NCBI RefSeq assembly: GCF_010501075.1
Contig: NZ_QVMN01000001.1
Location: 186,001-250,000 of the forward strand
DNA: 64,000 nucleotides
Direction: 5' to 3'
From: Dysgonomonas sp. 25
Lineage (GTDB): Bacteria; Bacteroidota; Bacteroidia; Bacteroidales; Dysgonomonadaceae
Position 1 is the first letter of the stretch; each line of letters opens with the position of its first letter. Below, one piece after another: positions 19,376 through 28,837 of this stretch. The notes under the pieces are model-generated. The model did no database searches. It had not been told where the DNA came from and was given only the letters and a program-made list of their open reading frames with translations. A program made the translations under genes and the position numbers.

Positions 19376-19383
19376 CAAAGATA
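19376..19383 (-). promoter_or_regulatory. -7 element for the 18984-19334 gene
   Basis: The minus strand reads TATCTTTG, a full TAnnTTTG match, 42 bases before the start codon. Confidence 0.5.
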
Positions 19384-19496
19384 GTAAATGTTTGATAAAC
19401 AGAGATAATTATCTCTTAATTCTTTTATTTTTGTTTTAACTGAAAAATCCCGATAGAGATGTTTGTTTTATAATACCTCTATATTTTAGAAAGTCG

Positions 19497-19504
19497 TATA
19501 TTTG
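19497..19504 (+). promoter_or_regulatory. -7 element for the cation:proton antiporter gene
   Basis: TATATTTG matches TAnnTTTG and lies 50 bases before the ATG at 19555. Confidence 0.5.
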
Positions 19505-19554
19505 TATTGGAAAAGTAGCTGTTCAAATAGTTTTCGGGTAAAATACACGAGTAT

Positions 19555-21831
19555 ATGAGAAAGCATAAAAATCTGATTTTCTACTCTGTTTTAGTAGGGG
19601 TGTCTTTTATCCTGATTTATCTGCTGGTGCGCTTCGGACAAATCAACCTCGAGCCTGTACAGGTGGATTCGTTAGGGGTAGACGGGCAATCTTCGTGGGT
19701 AAGCTTTATTTCCAATATGCTCGACAACCTATTTGATCCTGTTTCCATCCTCCTCCTGCAAATTATTGTCATTCTTATTGCTGTCAGGCTTTTCGGTTGG
19801 ATTTGCCAGAAAATAGGACAGCCTACAGTCGTCGGGGAGATTCTGGCCGGAGTGTTGTTAGGCCCTTCTTTGTTAGGTCATTACTTCCCCGAAATATATG
19901 ATTATGTTTTCCCTGCCTCTTCGTTGGGGAATATTAATTTTCTGAGCCAGATAGGCCTTATCCTGTTCATGTTTATCGTGGGGCTCGAATTGGATATACG
20001 TACCATCAAAAGCAAGGCAAACGATGCCATCATCATCAGCCATAGCAGTATTGCCGTTACGTTTACGTTCGGGGTGCTTTTAGCTTACTTGCTGTATGAC
20101 GGTTTTACGTATGAGAATACACCCTTCCTGCCTTTTGCCCTGTTTATGGGTATTGCGTTGAGTATCGCCGCATTCCCTGTAATGGCGCGTATAATCCACG
20201 AGCGGGGGATAAATAAGACACCTCTGGGTTCGACCATCATAACTACCGCAGCTATCGATGATATTACCGCCTGGTGTCTGCTGGCAGTGGTTATTGCTAT
20301 CAGCAAAGCGGGTTCGTTTCTTAGTGCTCTGTATGTCATATTGTTGTCGGTGGTTTATATTCTTTTCATGTTTAAGGTCGTACGTCCTTTTCTCAAGCGG
20401 GTTGCGAGCCAACAATCGTCGAAAAGGATATTGAGCAAAGCCGTTATCGCTCTCTTTTTCGTGGTATTGTTTTTCTCCTCTTATGCTACCGAAGTAATTG
20501 GCATCCATGCGCTGTTCGGGGCGTTTATAGCGGGTGTTATTATGCCGTCGAGCGTTAACTTCCGCAACCTGATAACCGAAAAAATAGAAGATGTAACACT
20601 TGTATTGCTTCTCCCTTTGTTCTTTGTATATACCGGCTTGCGCACGCAGATAGGATTGCTGAATGAGCCGCGTCTATGGGCAATCTGCGGAGCGATTGTT
20701 TTACTGGCGATTGTGGGTAAGCTTTTCAGTAGTGCATTGGCTGCCCGTTTTCTGGGGAAGAGCTGGAAAGACAGCCTGATTATCGGTTCGCTGATGAATA
20801 CACGCGGATTGATGCAGTTGGTCGTGCTGACTATCGGCTTCGATTTGGGCTTCCTTACGCCCGAAGTGTTTGCCATGATGGTGGTAGTGGCATTGGCAAC
20901 AACCTTCCTCACCTCGCCGCTGCTCGACTTGATAGAAAAGATATACAGCAAAAAGAAATCGCAGAAAACAGCCAAAGAGAAGAAATATCGCATCGTGGTA
21001 TCGTTCGACAATACCGAAATGGGACGAAAACTCCTTTTCCTTGCCAATAGTTTTATCCGTAAGCGACAGTCGCAGTCGGAGCTGACAATGATTCACCTGA
21101 CAGAGGGGCATGCTTTGTATCAATATGGAATGGACGAAGAGGAAGAAAGTATATTCAAACCGGTACTGGACGAAGCTTCTATACTGAACCAGAATATTGT
21201 GCCGTCCTTCGAGGTGGTGAACGATATCCCTTCGAGTGTGGCAAAAATAGCGAACAAAGGCGAATATAACCTCCTGTTGGTTGCTGCACGCGGTTCGTTA
21301 TTCGGGTCTAACCTTTTCAGCCGGGCATTGCATCATACCAATCGTATTATCCGTATTCCCCGTTTCGTATTGAAGCGGCTGAAAGGATATAAGCGATGGC
21401 GGCACGCAGTAGGCGCACCTATCGATATGGCTACGCGTACCATCATCACCAAGACGCATATTCCGATTGGCATATTTATTGATAAGGGTATGGTAGGTAT
21501 CCGCAACATATTTGTGCCGATACTCGACGAAGAAGATATCTTTATGGGTGAATTTATGGAACGTTTAGCCGAAAACTCCTATGTGCGTATTACTTTGTGG
21601 GACGCTATAGGGCTGTCGGATAATTCTATCCAATTCATCCAGTCCATCAGGGCTATAAAGGCTGTAAATCCTTATCTGTTCCAATTGTGGAACAAGCATA
21701 TACCTATCGACGGTTCTATCCTGAAAAAGCAGGATTTGATGATGATAAGCCTCGATAGCTGGAAGCGGCTGGACGATACAAATACCAAATGGCTGAAAGA
21801 TATCCCTTCGACGCTTGTTCTGAATAAATAA
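19555..21831 (+). CDS. CPA2-family cation:proton antiporter with a C-terminal UspA-like region
   Basis: A 758-residue inner-membrane protein. An N-terminal anchor (about 9-26) precedes a Na+/H+ exchanger domain with about twelve helices (about 60-465). Recognisable segments are QIGLILFMFIVGLELD in the early helices and TTAAIDDITAWCLLAVV, whose DD pair matches the ion-binding aspartate region of CPA2 exchangers. The C-terminal roughly 280 residues are soluble and resemble tandem universal-stress-protein domains, for example YRIVVSFDNTEMGRKLL and NLLLVAARGS. Such proteins exchange K+ or Na+ for H+. It is 22 bases from a TPR gene and likely cotranscribed with it. Confidence 0.88.
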   Translation: MRKHKNLIFYSVLVGVSFILIYLLVRFGQINLEPVQVDSLGVDGQSSWVSFISNMLDNLFDPVSILLLQIIVILIAVRLFGWICQKIGQPTVVGEILAGVLLGPSLLGHYFPEIYDYVFPASSLGNINFLSQIGLILFMFIVGLELDIRTIKSKANDAIIISHSSIAVTFTFGVLLAYLLYDGFTYENTPFLPFALFMGIALSIAAFPVMARIIHERGINKTPLGSTIITTAAIDDITAWCLLAVVIAISKAGSFLSALYVILLSVVYILFMFKVVRPFLKRVASQQSSKRILSKAVIALFFVVLFFSSYATEVIGIHALFGAFIAGVIMPSSVNFRNLITEKIEDVTLVLLLPLFFVYTGLRTQIGLLNEPRLWAICGAIVLLAIVGKLFSSALAARFLGKSWKDSLIIGSLMNTRGLMQLVVLTIGFDLGFLTPEVFAMMVVVALATTFLTSPLLDLIEKIYSKKKSQKTAKEKKYRIVVSFDNTEMGRKLLFLANSFIRKRQSQSELTMIHLTEGHALYQYGMDEEEESIFKPVLDEASILNQNIVPSFEVVNDIPSSVAKIANKGEYNLLLVAARGSLFGSNLFSRALHHTNRIIRIPRFVLKRLKGYKRWRHAVGAPIDMATRTIITKTHIPIGIFIDKGMVGIRNIFVPILDEEDIFMGEFMERLAENSYVRITLWDAIGLSDNSIQFIQSIRAIKAVNPYLFQLWNKHIPIDGSILKKQDLMMISLDSWKRLDDTNTKWLKDIPSTLVLNK

Positions 21832-21853
21832 CACACATAGCTAAATAAAACGA

Positions 21854-24076
21854 ATGAATATAAAAGACATTATAAGCAAAAAGAAAGATATATTGCAATA
21901 CCTGTCAAAAAGGCAGTTGCGCAACGCATTCAAATCGTTGAATACGGTGGCGGCCAACAGTCAGGATTGGCGGGTTCTGGAGACGTTGAGCGAACTCGAA
22001 ACCAATTATAAATTCATGCTTCACTATTTCTTCGAAAAGACGGAAGATGCTGAACGCGAAAAGGTTTATAACAATTTACTACGCTCGTTATACGAATTGA
22101 CAGACGATATTACCGACGAATTGCTGAAGATAGAATCCTCCAATATTTTCTTCGAAAGGTTGCGGATAAATGAGGTCAATGCACCTCTATCCGTCAATGA
22201 TTGCCGTGCACAGTTGAAAGACATAACTGCTAATTTGTCATTGTTGGAGCTGATAGAAAACGAGGAGGAAAAGAAACGGAAGGCAAAAGATACCGCTATC
22301 CGCCGCGAACGTATCGGTTCGGAGATGTTCAATGCGATATTCGTTTCACCTCGCGCAAAAGAAGAAGATTTAGCAAGCTACAAAGCTTTCTTGGAAAGTA
22401 TAGACATCCATACGCGCGAGAAATGCCTGTTAGTATCGGCAATCACACTCAATTTACTGCATCGGTTCGATTTTCGCAAAATCCAATTGTTGATGTATGC
22501 GGCAGCAGAGGAAGAAATGCAGGTTCGCGCGCGCGCTACAGTAGCATTGATTATCATTATGCAAATGTATGATGTGCGCTGGCAATATTATCCCGAACTG
22601 CAAAATCAGCTGGATACATTGAGCGAAAACCCCGATTTCCGAAAGTCAGTCCGAACGGTTATCATCCAATTGATACGTTCGCGCGAGACGGAACGTATAA
22701 GTAAGAAGATTACCGAAGAAATACTGCCTGAAATGATGCGTTTCAACAATTTGGCAGGGCGTAAACTCAATATGGAAGAACTATTGAGCGACTCGGATTT
22801 TTCGGGCAAAAATCCCGAATGGAAAAAGGAACTCGAAGAATCGGGCTTGGCCGATAAATTGCAGGAATATTCGAACCTGCAAATGGAGGGGGCGGATGTC
22901 TTTCATTCCACCTTCTCGAGTCTGAAGAATTTTCCTTTCTTTTCGGAGATGGGCAATTGGTTTATGCCTTTTGATACATCTTATTCCGAAATATCCGACA
23001 TATTCAATACAGGAGATAGTTCCTTATTGTTGAAGGCTGCTATTATCGATTCAAATCATATGTGCAATTCGGATAAGTATTCGTTTTGCCTGAGCCTGTT
23101 GCAAATTCCTCAGGCACAGCGCGAAATCATGTTGCACCGGATGGGCGCCGAATCGGAAGAAATGAAGCAGATGCAACGCGAAGCCTTGGAAATGAACAAA
23201 AAAGCGACGGAAGAAACCGTTTCGAACCAGTATATTCAGGATTTATATCGCTTCTTCAAGCTGAATCCGTACAGGGGCAATTTCTTCGATATATTTAAGT
23301 TACGTCTGAACTTCTATGATAAAAAAACGATTGCTCCGCTTATTTCCGATGCCGAAAGCATCAGGCAGATAGCGCTTTACTGCTTCGATAAGGACAATTT
23401 CAAAGAAGCACTCGATATATTCGAAATCCTGATAAAACGAGGCGAAGACAACGGCGATGTATGGCAAAAGATAGGTTATTGCAAGCAGATGCTCGACGAC
23501 CTCGACGGGGCGCTGGAAGCTTATTTGCAGGCCGATTTGATTACGCCGTCCAATTCGTGGATACTCCGCCGTATAGCGCACATCTACCGTTCGAAGAAAG
23601 AATATACCCGCGCCATAGAATATTATCTGAAGGCATTGGCTATCACGCCGGAGAATATGAGCCTGGAAATGGCTATCGGTCATTGTTATCTGGAACTGAA
23701 GGATTACGAGAAAGCGCTGAACAGCTATTTTAAAGTAGAATTTTCGGAATCGAAAGAAAGCCCTAAAGCCTTGCGTCCGATTGCATGGACGGCATTCTTG
23801 TCCGGAAAGTTCGAACTGGCGCAGAAATACTATGCGCAGATTTCAGGAAAGAACCCGACTGTGCATGATTTTCTCAATGCAGGGCATGTAGAATTATGCC
23901 AGGGAAACCTGTCGAAAGCGATAGAGTATTATAAACGTTCGGCGCAGATGTCAGAAAATTATGATTCTTTTGTCGAATTATTTGAGGCGGATAAAGAAAT
24001 TTTAGTAGTTTTAGGTCAAGATAAACTAATATTCGCGTATTTACTCGACCAAATACAATATTTGACCAATATGTAA
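21854..24076 (+). CDS. Tetratricopeptide-repeat protein of unknown function
   Basis: A 740-residue cytoplasmic protein without signal peptide or membrane segments. The first 480 residues are helical and charged and not recognised. Residues about 510-735 contain TPR units, visible as repeats of W/Y-x-x-I/L-G-x-C with DYEKALNSYFKVE and EYTRAIEYYLKAL. TPRs mediate protein-protein contacts. The gene follows the antiporter by 22 bases, so a partnership is possible but unproven. Confidence 0.75.
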   Translation: MNIKDIISKKKDILQYLSKRQLRNAFKSLNTVAANSQDWRVLETLSELETNYKFMLHYFFEKTEDAEREKVYNNLLRSLYELTDDITDELLKIESSNIFFERLRINEVNAPLSVNDCRAQLKDITANLSLLELIENEEEKKRKAKDTAIRRERIGSEMFNAIFVSPRAKEEDLASYKAFLESIDIHTREKCLLVSAITLNLLHRFDFRKIQLLMYAAAEEEMQVRARATVALIIIMQMYDVRWQYYPELQNQLDTLSENPDFRKSVRTVIIQLIRSRETERISKKITEEILPEMMRFNNLAGRKLNMEELLSDSDFSGKNPEWKKELEESGLADKLQEYSNLQMEGADVFHSTFSSLKNFPFFSEMGNWFMPFDTSYSEISDIFNTGDSSLLLKAAIIDSNHMCNSDKYSFCLSLLQIPQAQREIMLHRMGAESEEMKQMQREALEMNKKATEETVSNQYIQDLYRFFKLNPYRGNFFDIFKLRLNFYDKKTIAPLISDAESIRQIALYCFDKDNFKEALDIFEILIKRGEDNGDVWQKIGYCKQMLDDLDGALEAYLQADLITPSNSWILRRIAHIYRSKKEYTRAIEYYLKALAITPENMSLEMAIGHCYLELKDYEKALNSYFKVEFSESKESPKALRPIAWTAFLSGKFELAQKYYAQISGKNPTVHDFLNAGHVELCQGNLSKAIEYYKRSAQMSENYDSFVELFEADKEILVVLGQDKLIFAYLLDQIQYLTNM

Positions 24077-24142
24077 TGTTTTTTGGCCGATTTAATGCCC
24101 AAAGAGCCCCGGATTTTATACAAGACTCGATGAAGTTTTTAT

Positions 24143-24216
24143 TATATTTGCAGACTATAAGATGCACCCCGGCAATTACAAGCAAGCTTGATTGTGCCCG
24201 GCTTTCATTATATTTG
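24143..24216 (+). promoter_or_regulatory. Two -7 elements upstream of the phosphohexomutase gene
   Basis: TATATTTG occurs twice, at 24143-24150 and 24209-24216, both full TAnnTTTG matches. The second has a TTG about 18 bases upstream (24188-24190), close to the usual -33 spacing. Transcription from it would start near 24223, about 73 bases before the ATG at 24296. Confidence 0.5.
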
Positions 24217-24295
24217 CCTCTCCCCCAAAAGAGAGAATCACAATTTGATATAAAACTATAGAAATAAATATCTAAAAAATAATAACTGCTGAGAA

Positions 24296-26041
24296 ATGGA
24301 AAATAACGAATTACTGGAACAGGTTATAGCAAAAGCAAAGACATGGCTTTCGGATAAATATGATGCCGAAACACGGAAAGAAGTACAGGCGCTGCTGGAT
24401 AATCCTGATAAAAACCCGCTTATCGATGCTTTCTACAAAGAGCTCGAATTCGGTACGGGTGGGCTTCGCGGAGTGATGGGAGCCGGTTGTAACCGCGTGA
24501 ATATATATACTGTAGGTGCTGCAACACAAGGATTGGCTAACTATCTGTTGAAAGAATTTGCCGGACTTGACCAGATAAAAGTGGTTATTGGCTACGACTG
24601 CCGCCACAATAGCAAGTTTTTTGCCGACACGGTTGCTGGAATTTTCTCGGCTAACGGTATCAAGGCTTATGTCTTTGAAGATTTGAGGCCTACACCCGAA
24701 ATCTCCTATGCTATCCGCAAATTGGGTTGCCAGAGCGGGGTGATGATTACAGCATCCCACAACCCACCGAAATATAACGGTTATAAGGTTTACTTCAACG
24801 ATGGGGCGCAGGTTGTTCCTCCGCACGACAGGAACATTATTGCCGAAGTTGGCCGCGTGAAGGTCGATGAAATCAAATTCGCGAAGAATGAGAAGCTTAT
24901 CGAGGTGATAGGAGAGAAGATAGACAATGCCTTCATTGAGGAGTTGAAAACCATCCTGCTCTCGCCTGATTGCATTAAAAAATATGCCGATTTGCCGATT
25001 GTTTACACGCCAATTCACGGTACAGGGGTGAAAATCGTTCCGATGGCATTGAAGGCTGCCGGATTCAACAATATCATCAACGTGCCGGAGCAGGACGTTG
25101 TAGACGGTAACTTCCCTACGGTAAAATCGCCAAACCCCGAAGAGCCTGCTGCCATGGCAATGGGACTTCAACGGGCAATAGAGACGAATGCCGAATTGGT
25201 ATTTGCGACCGACCCCGATGCCGACCGCTTCGGTGCGGGCATCCGTAACGATAAAGGCGAATTTATCCTGCTCAATGGTAATCAGACCATGCTGATGCTG
25301 GTGTATTATATTATTACCCGAAAAAGAGAGTTAGGACAACTCACAGGAAAAGAATATACCGTCCGTACCATTGTATCGAGTACGTTGACGCAAACCATTT
25401 CGGAAAAGAATGGCGTGGAGATGTTCGAGTGTTACACCGGCTTCAAGTGGATTGCCAAAGTGATGCGCGAATTGGAAGGAAAACGTATCTACATCGGAGG
25501 GGGAGAGGAAAGCTACGGTTTCCTTGCCGAAGATTTTGTACGCGATAAAGATTCTGTTTCGGCTGCTATGTTGTTCGGCGAGATGGCTGCATGGGCGAAG
25601 GATAATGGTAAAACATTATACGAATTGCTGCAGGATATCTATGTGGAATACGGCTTCTCGAAAGAGAAAGGTATCTCCGTTGTGCGCGAAGGTATGAAAG
25701 GCGCCGAAGAAATAGAAGCAATGATGAAGAACTTCCGCGATAACCCGATGAAAGAAATTGCCGGTTCGAAGGTCATATTGATGAAAGACTTCTCTACACT
25801 CAAAGCACAGGATTTGAATCTGAATGAGACGTTTACGTTAGAGATGCCGACGACATCGAACGTATTGCAATACTTTGCTGCCGACAAGACTAAAATATCT
25901 ATCCGTCCGTCGGGTACAGAGCCTAAAATCAAGTTCTATATCGAGGTACACGATAAATTGAATTCGCGTGCCGATTATAATGCTCTGAACGAAAGAACAG
26001 AACAGAAGATTGCACAGATTATGAAAGAATTGGGTGTATAA
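24296..26041 (+). CDS. Phosphoglucomutase/phosphomannomutase (alpha-D-phosphohexomutase)
   Basis: A 581-residue enzyme that moves phosphate between the 1 and 6 positions of glucose or mannose. All four superfamily loops are visible: the phosphoserine loop TASHNPPKYNGYKVYF, the Mg-binding loop DPDADRFG, the sugar-binding loop GGGEESYGF, and the phosphate-binding loop RPSGTEPKIKFY near the C-terminus. The extended length fits the PgcA-like long form common in Bacteroidetes and Firmicutes. It is probably a single-gene unit with promoters upstream and a terminator downstream. It would feed hexose-1-phosphates to pathways such as the rfbA reaction downstream. Confidence 0.95.
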   Translation: MENNELLEQVIAKAKTWLSDKYDAETRKEVQALLDNPDKNPLIDAFYKELEFGTGGLRGVMGAGCNRVNIYTVGAATQGLANYLLKEFAGLDQIKVVIGYDCRHNSKFFADTVAGIFSANGIKAYVFEDLRPTPEISYAIRKLGCQSGVMITASHNPPKYNGYKVYFNDGAQVVPPHDRNIIAEVGRVKVDEIKFAKNEKLIEVIGEKIDNAFIEELKTILLSPDCIKKYADLPIVYTPIHGTGVKIVPMALKAAGFNNIINVPEQDVVDGNFPTVKSPNPEEPAAMAMGLQRAIETNAELVFATDPDADRFGAGIRNDKGEFILLNGNQTMLMLVYYIITRKRELGQLTGKEYTVRTIVSSTLTQTISEKNGVEMFECYTGFKWIAKVMRELEGKRIYIGGGEESYGFLAEDFVRDKDSVSAAMLFGEMAAWAKDNGKTLYELLQDIYVEYGFSKEKGISVVREGMKGAEEIEAMMKNFRDNPMKEIAGSKVILMKDFSTLKAQDLNLNETFTLEMPTTSNVLQYFAADKTKISIRPSGTEPKIKFYIEVHDKLNSRADYNALNERTEQKIAQIMKELGV

Positions 26042-26063
26042 CACCTATTCTATAAATATGATA

Positions 26064-26093
26064 AAGGCTCATCGCTAAGATGGGCCTTTTTAT
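26064..26093 (+). terminator. Terminator after the phosphohexomutase gene
   Basis: AAGGCTCATC (26064-26073) pairs with GATGGGCCTT (26079-26088) around GCTAA, with one G-U pair, followed by TTTTTA. Confidence 0.87.
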
Positions 26094-26128
26094 TACCTTT
26101 ACAGAAACAACTATAAAAATAACAGCAC

Positions 26129-26500
26129 ATGAAGAAAGTTTTGTTTGTATTATTAATCGCTTTATTTACGATGAGTTGCACAACAAATAAGCCCGACAAT
26201 TCCAAAGAGCAAGGACATATCCATTTAGTGGTGTCGCTGACGATAAAACCCGAATGTAAAGACGAGTTAATGTCGGCACTGAAAACGATGGTTGCCGAAA
26301 CCCGCAAAGAAAAAGGCTGTATAGCCTATTATCTGCTGGAAAAAGAAGGTGAGTCAAACGAGTATGTGCTGATAGAGGAATGGGCATCGCAGGAGGATTT
26401 GGATAATCATGGAGCTTCCGCTCACTATGCCCAATATAAGAAGGCGACAGAAGGAAGGTTTGAATCTTCTACACTCGAACGGGCGACGTTAGTGTATTAA
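26129..26500 (+). CDS. Lipoprotein with an antibiotic-biosynthesis-monooxygenase (ABM) domain
   Basis: A 123-residue protein. The N-terminus is a lipoprotein signal (hydrophobic stretch to TMSC, lipidated Cys17). The mature part is one ABM domain: HLVVSLTIKPECKDEL starts the ferredoxin-like fold, GCIAYYLLEKEG forms the central hairpin, and VLIEEWASQEDLDNH with SAHYAQY carries the usual E-W and H residues. ABM proteins include quinol monooxygenases that work without metal or flavin. A membrane-anchored version outside the cytoplasm is less usual, so the substrate and activity remain open. Confidence 0.82.
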   Translation: MKKVLFVLLIALFTMSCTTNKPDNSKEQGHIHLVVSLTIKPECKDELMSALKTMVAETRKEKGCIAYYLLEKEGESNEYVLIEEWASQEDLDNHGASAHYAQYKKATEGRFESSTLERATLVY

Positions 26501-26528
26501 TCATTATAGCATTTCCCGAAAAAGATAC

Positions 26529-26536
26529 TATCTTTG
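26529..26536 (+). promoter_or_regulatory. -7 promoter element of rfbA
   Basis: TATCTTTG matches TAnnTTTG and overlaps the ATG at 26534 that would give a longer reading frame. This favours the ATG at 26561 as the real start. A TTTC about 14 bases upstream is a poor -33 match. Confidence 0.6.
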
Positions 26537-26560
26537 CCATATAATATAAAAATATCGTCC

Positions 26561-27427
26561 ATGAAAGGAATTATTCTTGCAGGAGGAAGCGCAACACGAC
26601 TTTACCCTTTGTCGAAGGCTATATCGAAACAGATTATGCCGGTATACGACAAACCAATGATTTATTATCCCTTATCCACATTGATGTTGGCGGGAATACG
26701 CGAAGTGTTAGTCATTTCCACACCCCGTGATTTACCTATGTTCCGCGACTTGCTCGGAACAGGCGAAGGCTTGGGGATGAAATTCGAGTATATTATTCAG
26801 GAGACGCCCAACGGGCTGGCACAGGCATTCGTGTTGGGTGCCGATTTCCTTGCCGGAGAGCCGGGATGCCTTATTCTGGGAGACAATATGTTTTACGGGC
26901 AAGGATTCTCCAAGATGCTGCGCGAAGCGGCTTCGATTGAAGGCGGTGCATGTATATTCGGCTATTACGTCAAAGATCCGCGCGCTTATGGTGTGGTGGA
27001 ATTTGATGAGTCGGGTAGGGTGATCTCATTGGAAGAGAAGCCCGAGAAACCGAAATCGAATTATGCTGTTCCGGGATTGTATTTCTATGACAAAACGGTG
27101 GTGGAAAAGGCTAAAGCCCTAAAACCTTCGGTTCGTGGGGAATATGAAATAACCGACCTGAATAAATGTTATTTGGAAGAAGGAAGCCTTCAGGTAAAAC
27201 TCTTCGGGCGTGGTTTTGCATGGCTCGATACGGGCAACTGCGACAGCTTGCTTGAAGCCGGAAACTTTGTGGAAACGATTCAGAACCGACAAGGTTTTTA
27301 TGTTTCCTGTATCGAAGAAATTGCATGGCGCAATAAATGGATTGGTGACGAACAGCTACGCCAGTTAGGACAACGATTAGATAAAACCGCATACGGAAAA
27401 TATATACTCAGTCTATTAGACCAATAA
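26561..27427 (+). CDS. rfbA: Glucose-1-phosphate thymidylyltransferase
   Basis: A 288-residue enzyme joining glucose-1-phosphate and dTTP to give dTDP-glucose and pyrophosphate, the first step of dTDP-rhamnose synthesis. The N-terminus [16 protein letters not shown] is the nucleotidyltransferase signature. [19 protein letters not shown] and [13 protein letters not shown] are RfbA-specific segments. The frame also opens at 26534, but that ATG lies in the promoter element and homologues begin with MKGI, so I use 26561. It is followed after 6 bases by rfbC; rfbB and rfbD are not in this window. Confidence 0.96.
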   Translation: MKGIILAGGSATRLYPLSKAISKQIMPVYDKPMIYYPLSTLMLAGIREVLVISTPRDLPMFRDLLGTGEGLGMKFEYIIQETPNGLAQAFVLGADFLAGEPGCLILGDNMFYGQGFSKMLREAASIEGGACIFGYYVKDPRAYGVVEFDESGRVISLEEKPEKPKSNYAVPGLYFYDKTVVEKAKALKPSVRGEYEITDLNKCYLEEGSLQVKLFGRGFAWLDTGNCDSLLEAGNFVETIQNRQGFYVSCIEEIAWRNKWIGDEQLRQLGQRLDKTAYGKYILSLLDQ

Positions 27428-27433
27428 ACAACA

Positions 27434-27982
27434 ATGAAGTTTACAGAACAAAAGATAAAAGGTGTTTGGGTTATCGAACCCAAGGTATTTGCTGACGACA
27501 GAGGCTATTTTATGGAGTCGTACAAAAAGGCTCTTTTCGAACAACATGTCGGAAAAGTAGAATTTCTACAGGATAACGAATCCAAATCAACCAAAGGAGT
27601 ATTGCGCGGATTGCATTACCAGAGAGGCGAACATTCGCAGGCAAAGCTGGTAAGGGCTTTACAAGGCACTGTGCTCGATGTAGTGGTGGATATCCGCAAA
27701 TCGTCGCCGACATTCGGGCAGCATGTAGCGGTGGAATTGTCGGACGAGAATAAAAAACAGCTTTTTGTGCCTCGCGGTTTTGCGCACGGGTTCCTCGTAT
27801 TGAGCGATACAGCTGTATTTTCTTATAAAGTGGATAATCTGTATTCGCCGGAGCATGATGCTTCTATCTTCTGGAATGACGAGACATTGAATATAGACTG
27901 GGGAAAACACGAATCGGAACTAATCCTTTCCGCTAAAGACAAAGCTGCTAAAACACTTGCCGAAGCAATTCTATTCGACTAA
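27434..27982 (+). CDS. rfbC: dTDP-4-dehydrorhamnose 3,5-epimerase
   Basis: A 182-residue cupin enzyme, of typical length, that epimerises dTDP-4-keto-6-deoxyglucose at C3 and C5. The catalytic His lies in GVLRGLHYQ (near residue 58), and the second active-site region FSYKVDNLYSPEHD carries the general-acid Tyr. FVPRGFAHGFLVLSD is the cupin core. It lies in the rfbA unit, 6 bases behind it and 5 bases before the lysozyme gene. Confidence 0.96.
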   Translation: MKFTEQKIKGVWVIEPKVFADDRGYFMESYKKALFEQHVGKVEFLQDNESKSTKGVLRGLHYQRGEHSQAKLVRALQGTVLDVVVDIRKSSPTFGQHVAVELSDENKKQLFVPRGFAHGFLVLSDTAVFSYKVDNLYSPEHDASIFWNDETLNIDWGKHESELILSAKDKAAKTLAEAILFD

Positions 27983-27987
27983 ACAGC

Positions 27988-28791
27988 ATGGCTAAGAAAC
28001 GCAGGAAAGCATCTCCGAAAAAGCGTGTCCGCCGGAAACGTACCGATAAGGAAAGTGTACGGATAAAGCGGTTGGCTATCGGGTTGTTGATTCTTGCTTT
28101 TCTGGGAGCAGCACTCACTTTTGCCTATTTCAAATACTGGAAAACCGAACCGAACAAATTCGATTCGGACAAATATGTCGTGCGGGGTATCGATGTCTCG
28201 CATCATCAGCCTGTATTGGATTGGTCTGTCGTTGCAGGTAAGAATAATATAACCTTCGCATACATCAAAGCAACCGAAGGGTTGACGCATACCGACCGGA
28301 ATTATGCCGAGAATTATGTTGGTGCTCAAAAAGCGGGTGTTCTTATCGGCGCATATCATTTCTATACCTTTGGCGTATCGGGTAAGGAACAGGCAAAGCA
28401 TTTCATCAAACATGCCAAAAGCGGGTCGGGCGACTTGATCCCCGTCATCGATGTAGAGCATTCCAAATCGAATCCGCATAGTAAAGACAGCACGTTCAAT
28501 GCTTCGGTAAAGAATGAGTTGAAGCATCTGGAAATGGCTCTCTACGAACATTATGGCGTGCGGCCGATGATTTATACCAATAAAGAATGCTACAAGTTGT
28601 ATGTAAAAGATGTGCTTCCCAATAATTATATCTGGATATGTGATTTGCACAGGGAACCGGGCGATGATATTAAGAACTGGCGTATCTGGCAGTTTTCGCA
28701 TACGGGAAAACTCTCCGGAGTGGGCGAAAAAATAGATTTAAACTATTACAGGTATTCTTTCCGCGAGTTCAGGGAATTGTTATTGCCCTGA
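27988..28791 (+). CDS. GH25-family lysozyme with an N-terminal membrane anchor
   Basis: A 267-residue protein. Its N-terminus is highly basic (KKRRKASPKKRVRRKRTDK) followed by one membrane helix (about 27-46), so it is probably anchored in the inner membrane with the enzyme outside. The GH25 muramidase domain (about 60-265) shows RGIDVSHHQ with the first catalytic acid, YIKATEG, GAYHFYTFG and PVIDVE with the acidic pair. It should cleave the MurNAc-GlcNAc bond of peptidoglycan. It is 5 bases after rfbC, an unexpected operon partner that may link it to envelope or O-antigen assembly. Confidence 0.9.
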   Translation: MAKKRRKASPKKRVRRKRTDKESVRIKRLAIGLLILAFLGAALTFAYFKYWKTEPNKFDSDKYVVRGIDVSHHQPVLDWSVVAGKNNITFAYIKATEGLTHTDRNYAENYVGAQKAGVLIGAYHFYTFGVSGKEQAKHFIKHAKSGSGDLIPVIDVEHSKSNPHSKDSTFNASVKNELKHLEMALYEHYGVRPMIYTNKECYKLYVKDVLPNNYIWICDLHREPGDDIKNWRIWQFSHTGKLSGVGEKIDLNYYRYSFREFRELLLP

Positions 28792-28797
28792 AAAGTT

Positions 28798-28805
28798 TAT
28801 CTTTG
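28798..28805 (+). promoter_or_regulatory. -7 element of the S41 protease gene
   Basis: TATCTTTG, a full TAnnTTTG match, 33 bases before the ATG at 28838. Its start lies just after the stop codon of the lysozyme gene. Confidence 0.55.
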
Positions 28806-28837
28806 TCATACAGAATATTGAAAAATAAAATTGAACT

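Noticed and set aside
24311-25171. 286-codon minus-strand frame opposite the phosphohexomutase
   Set aside because: Antisense shadow with Cys- and His-rich composition typical of wrong-frame translation.
26534-26560. Upstream ATG for rfbA
   Set aside because: It overlaps the -7 element TATCTTTG, and homologues begin with MKGIILAGG.
27979-28701. 240-codon minus-strand frame opposite the lysozyme gene
   Set aside because: No start context or domain; the plus-strand GH25 motifs are complete.
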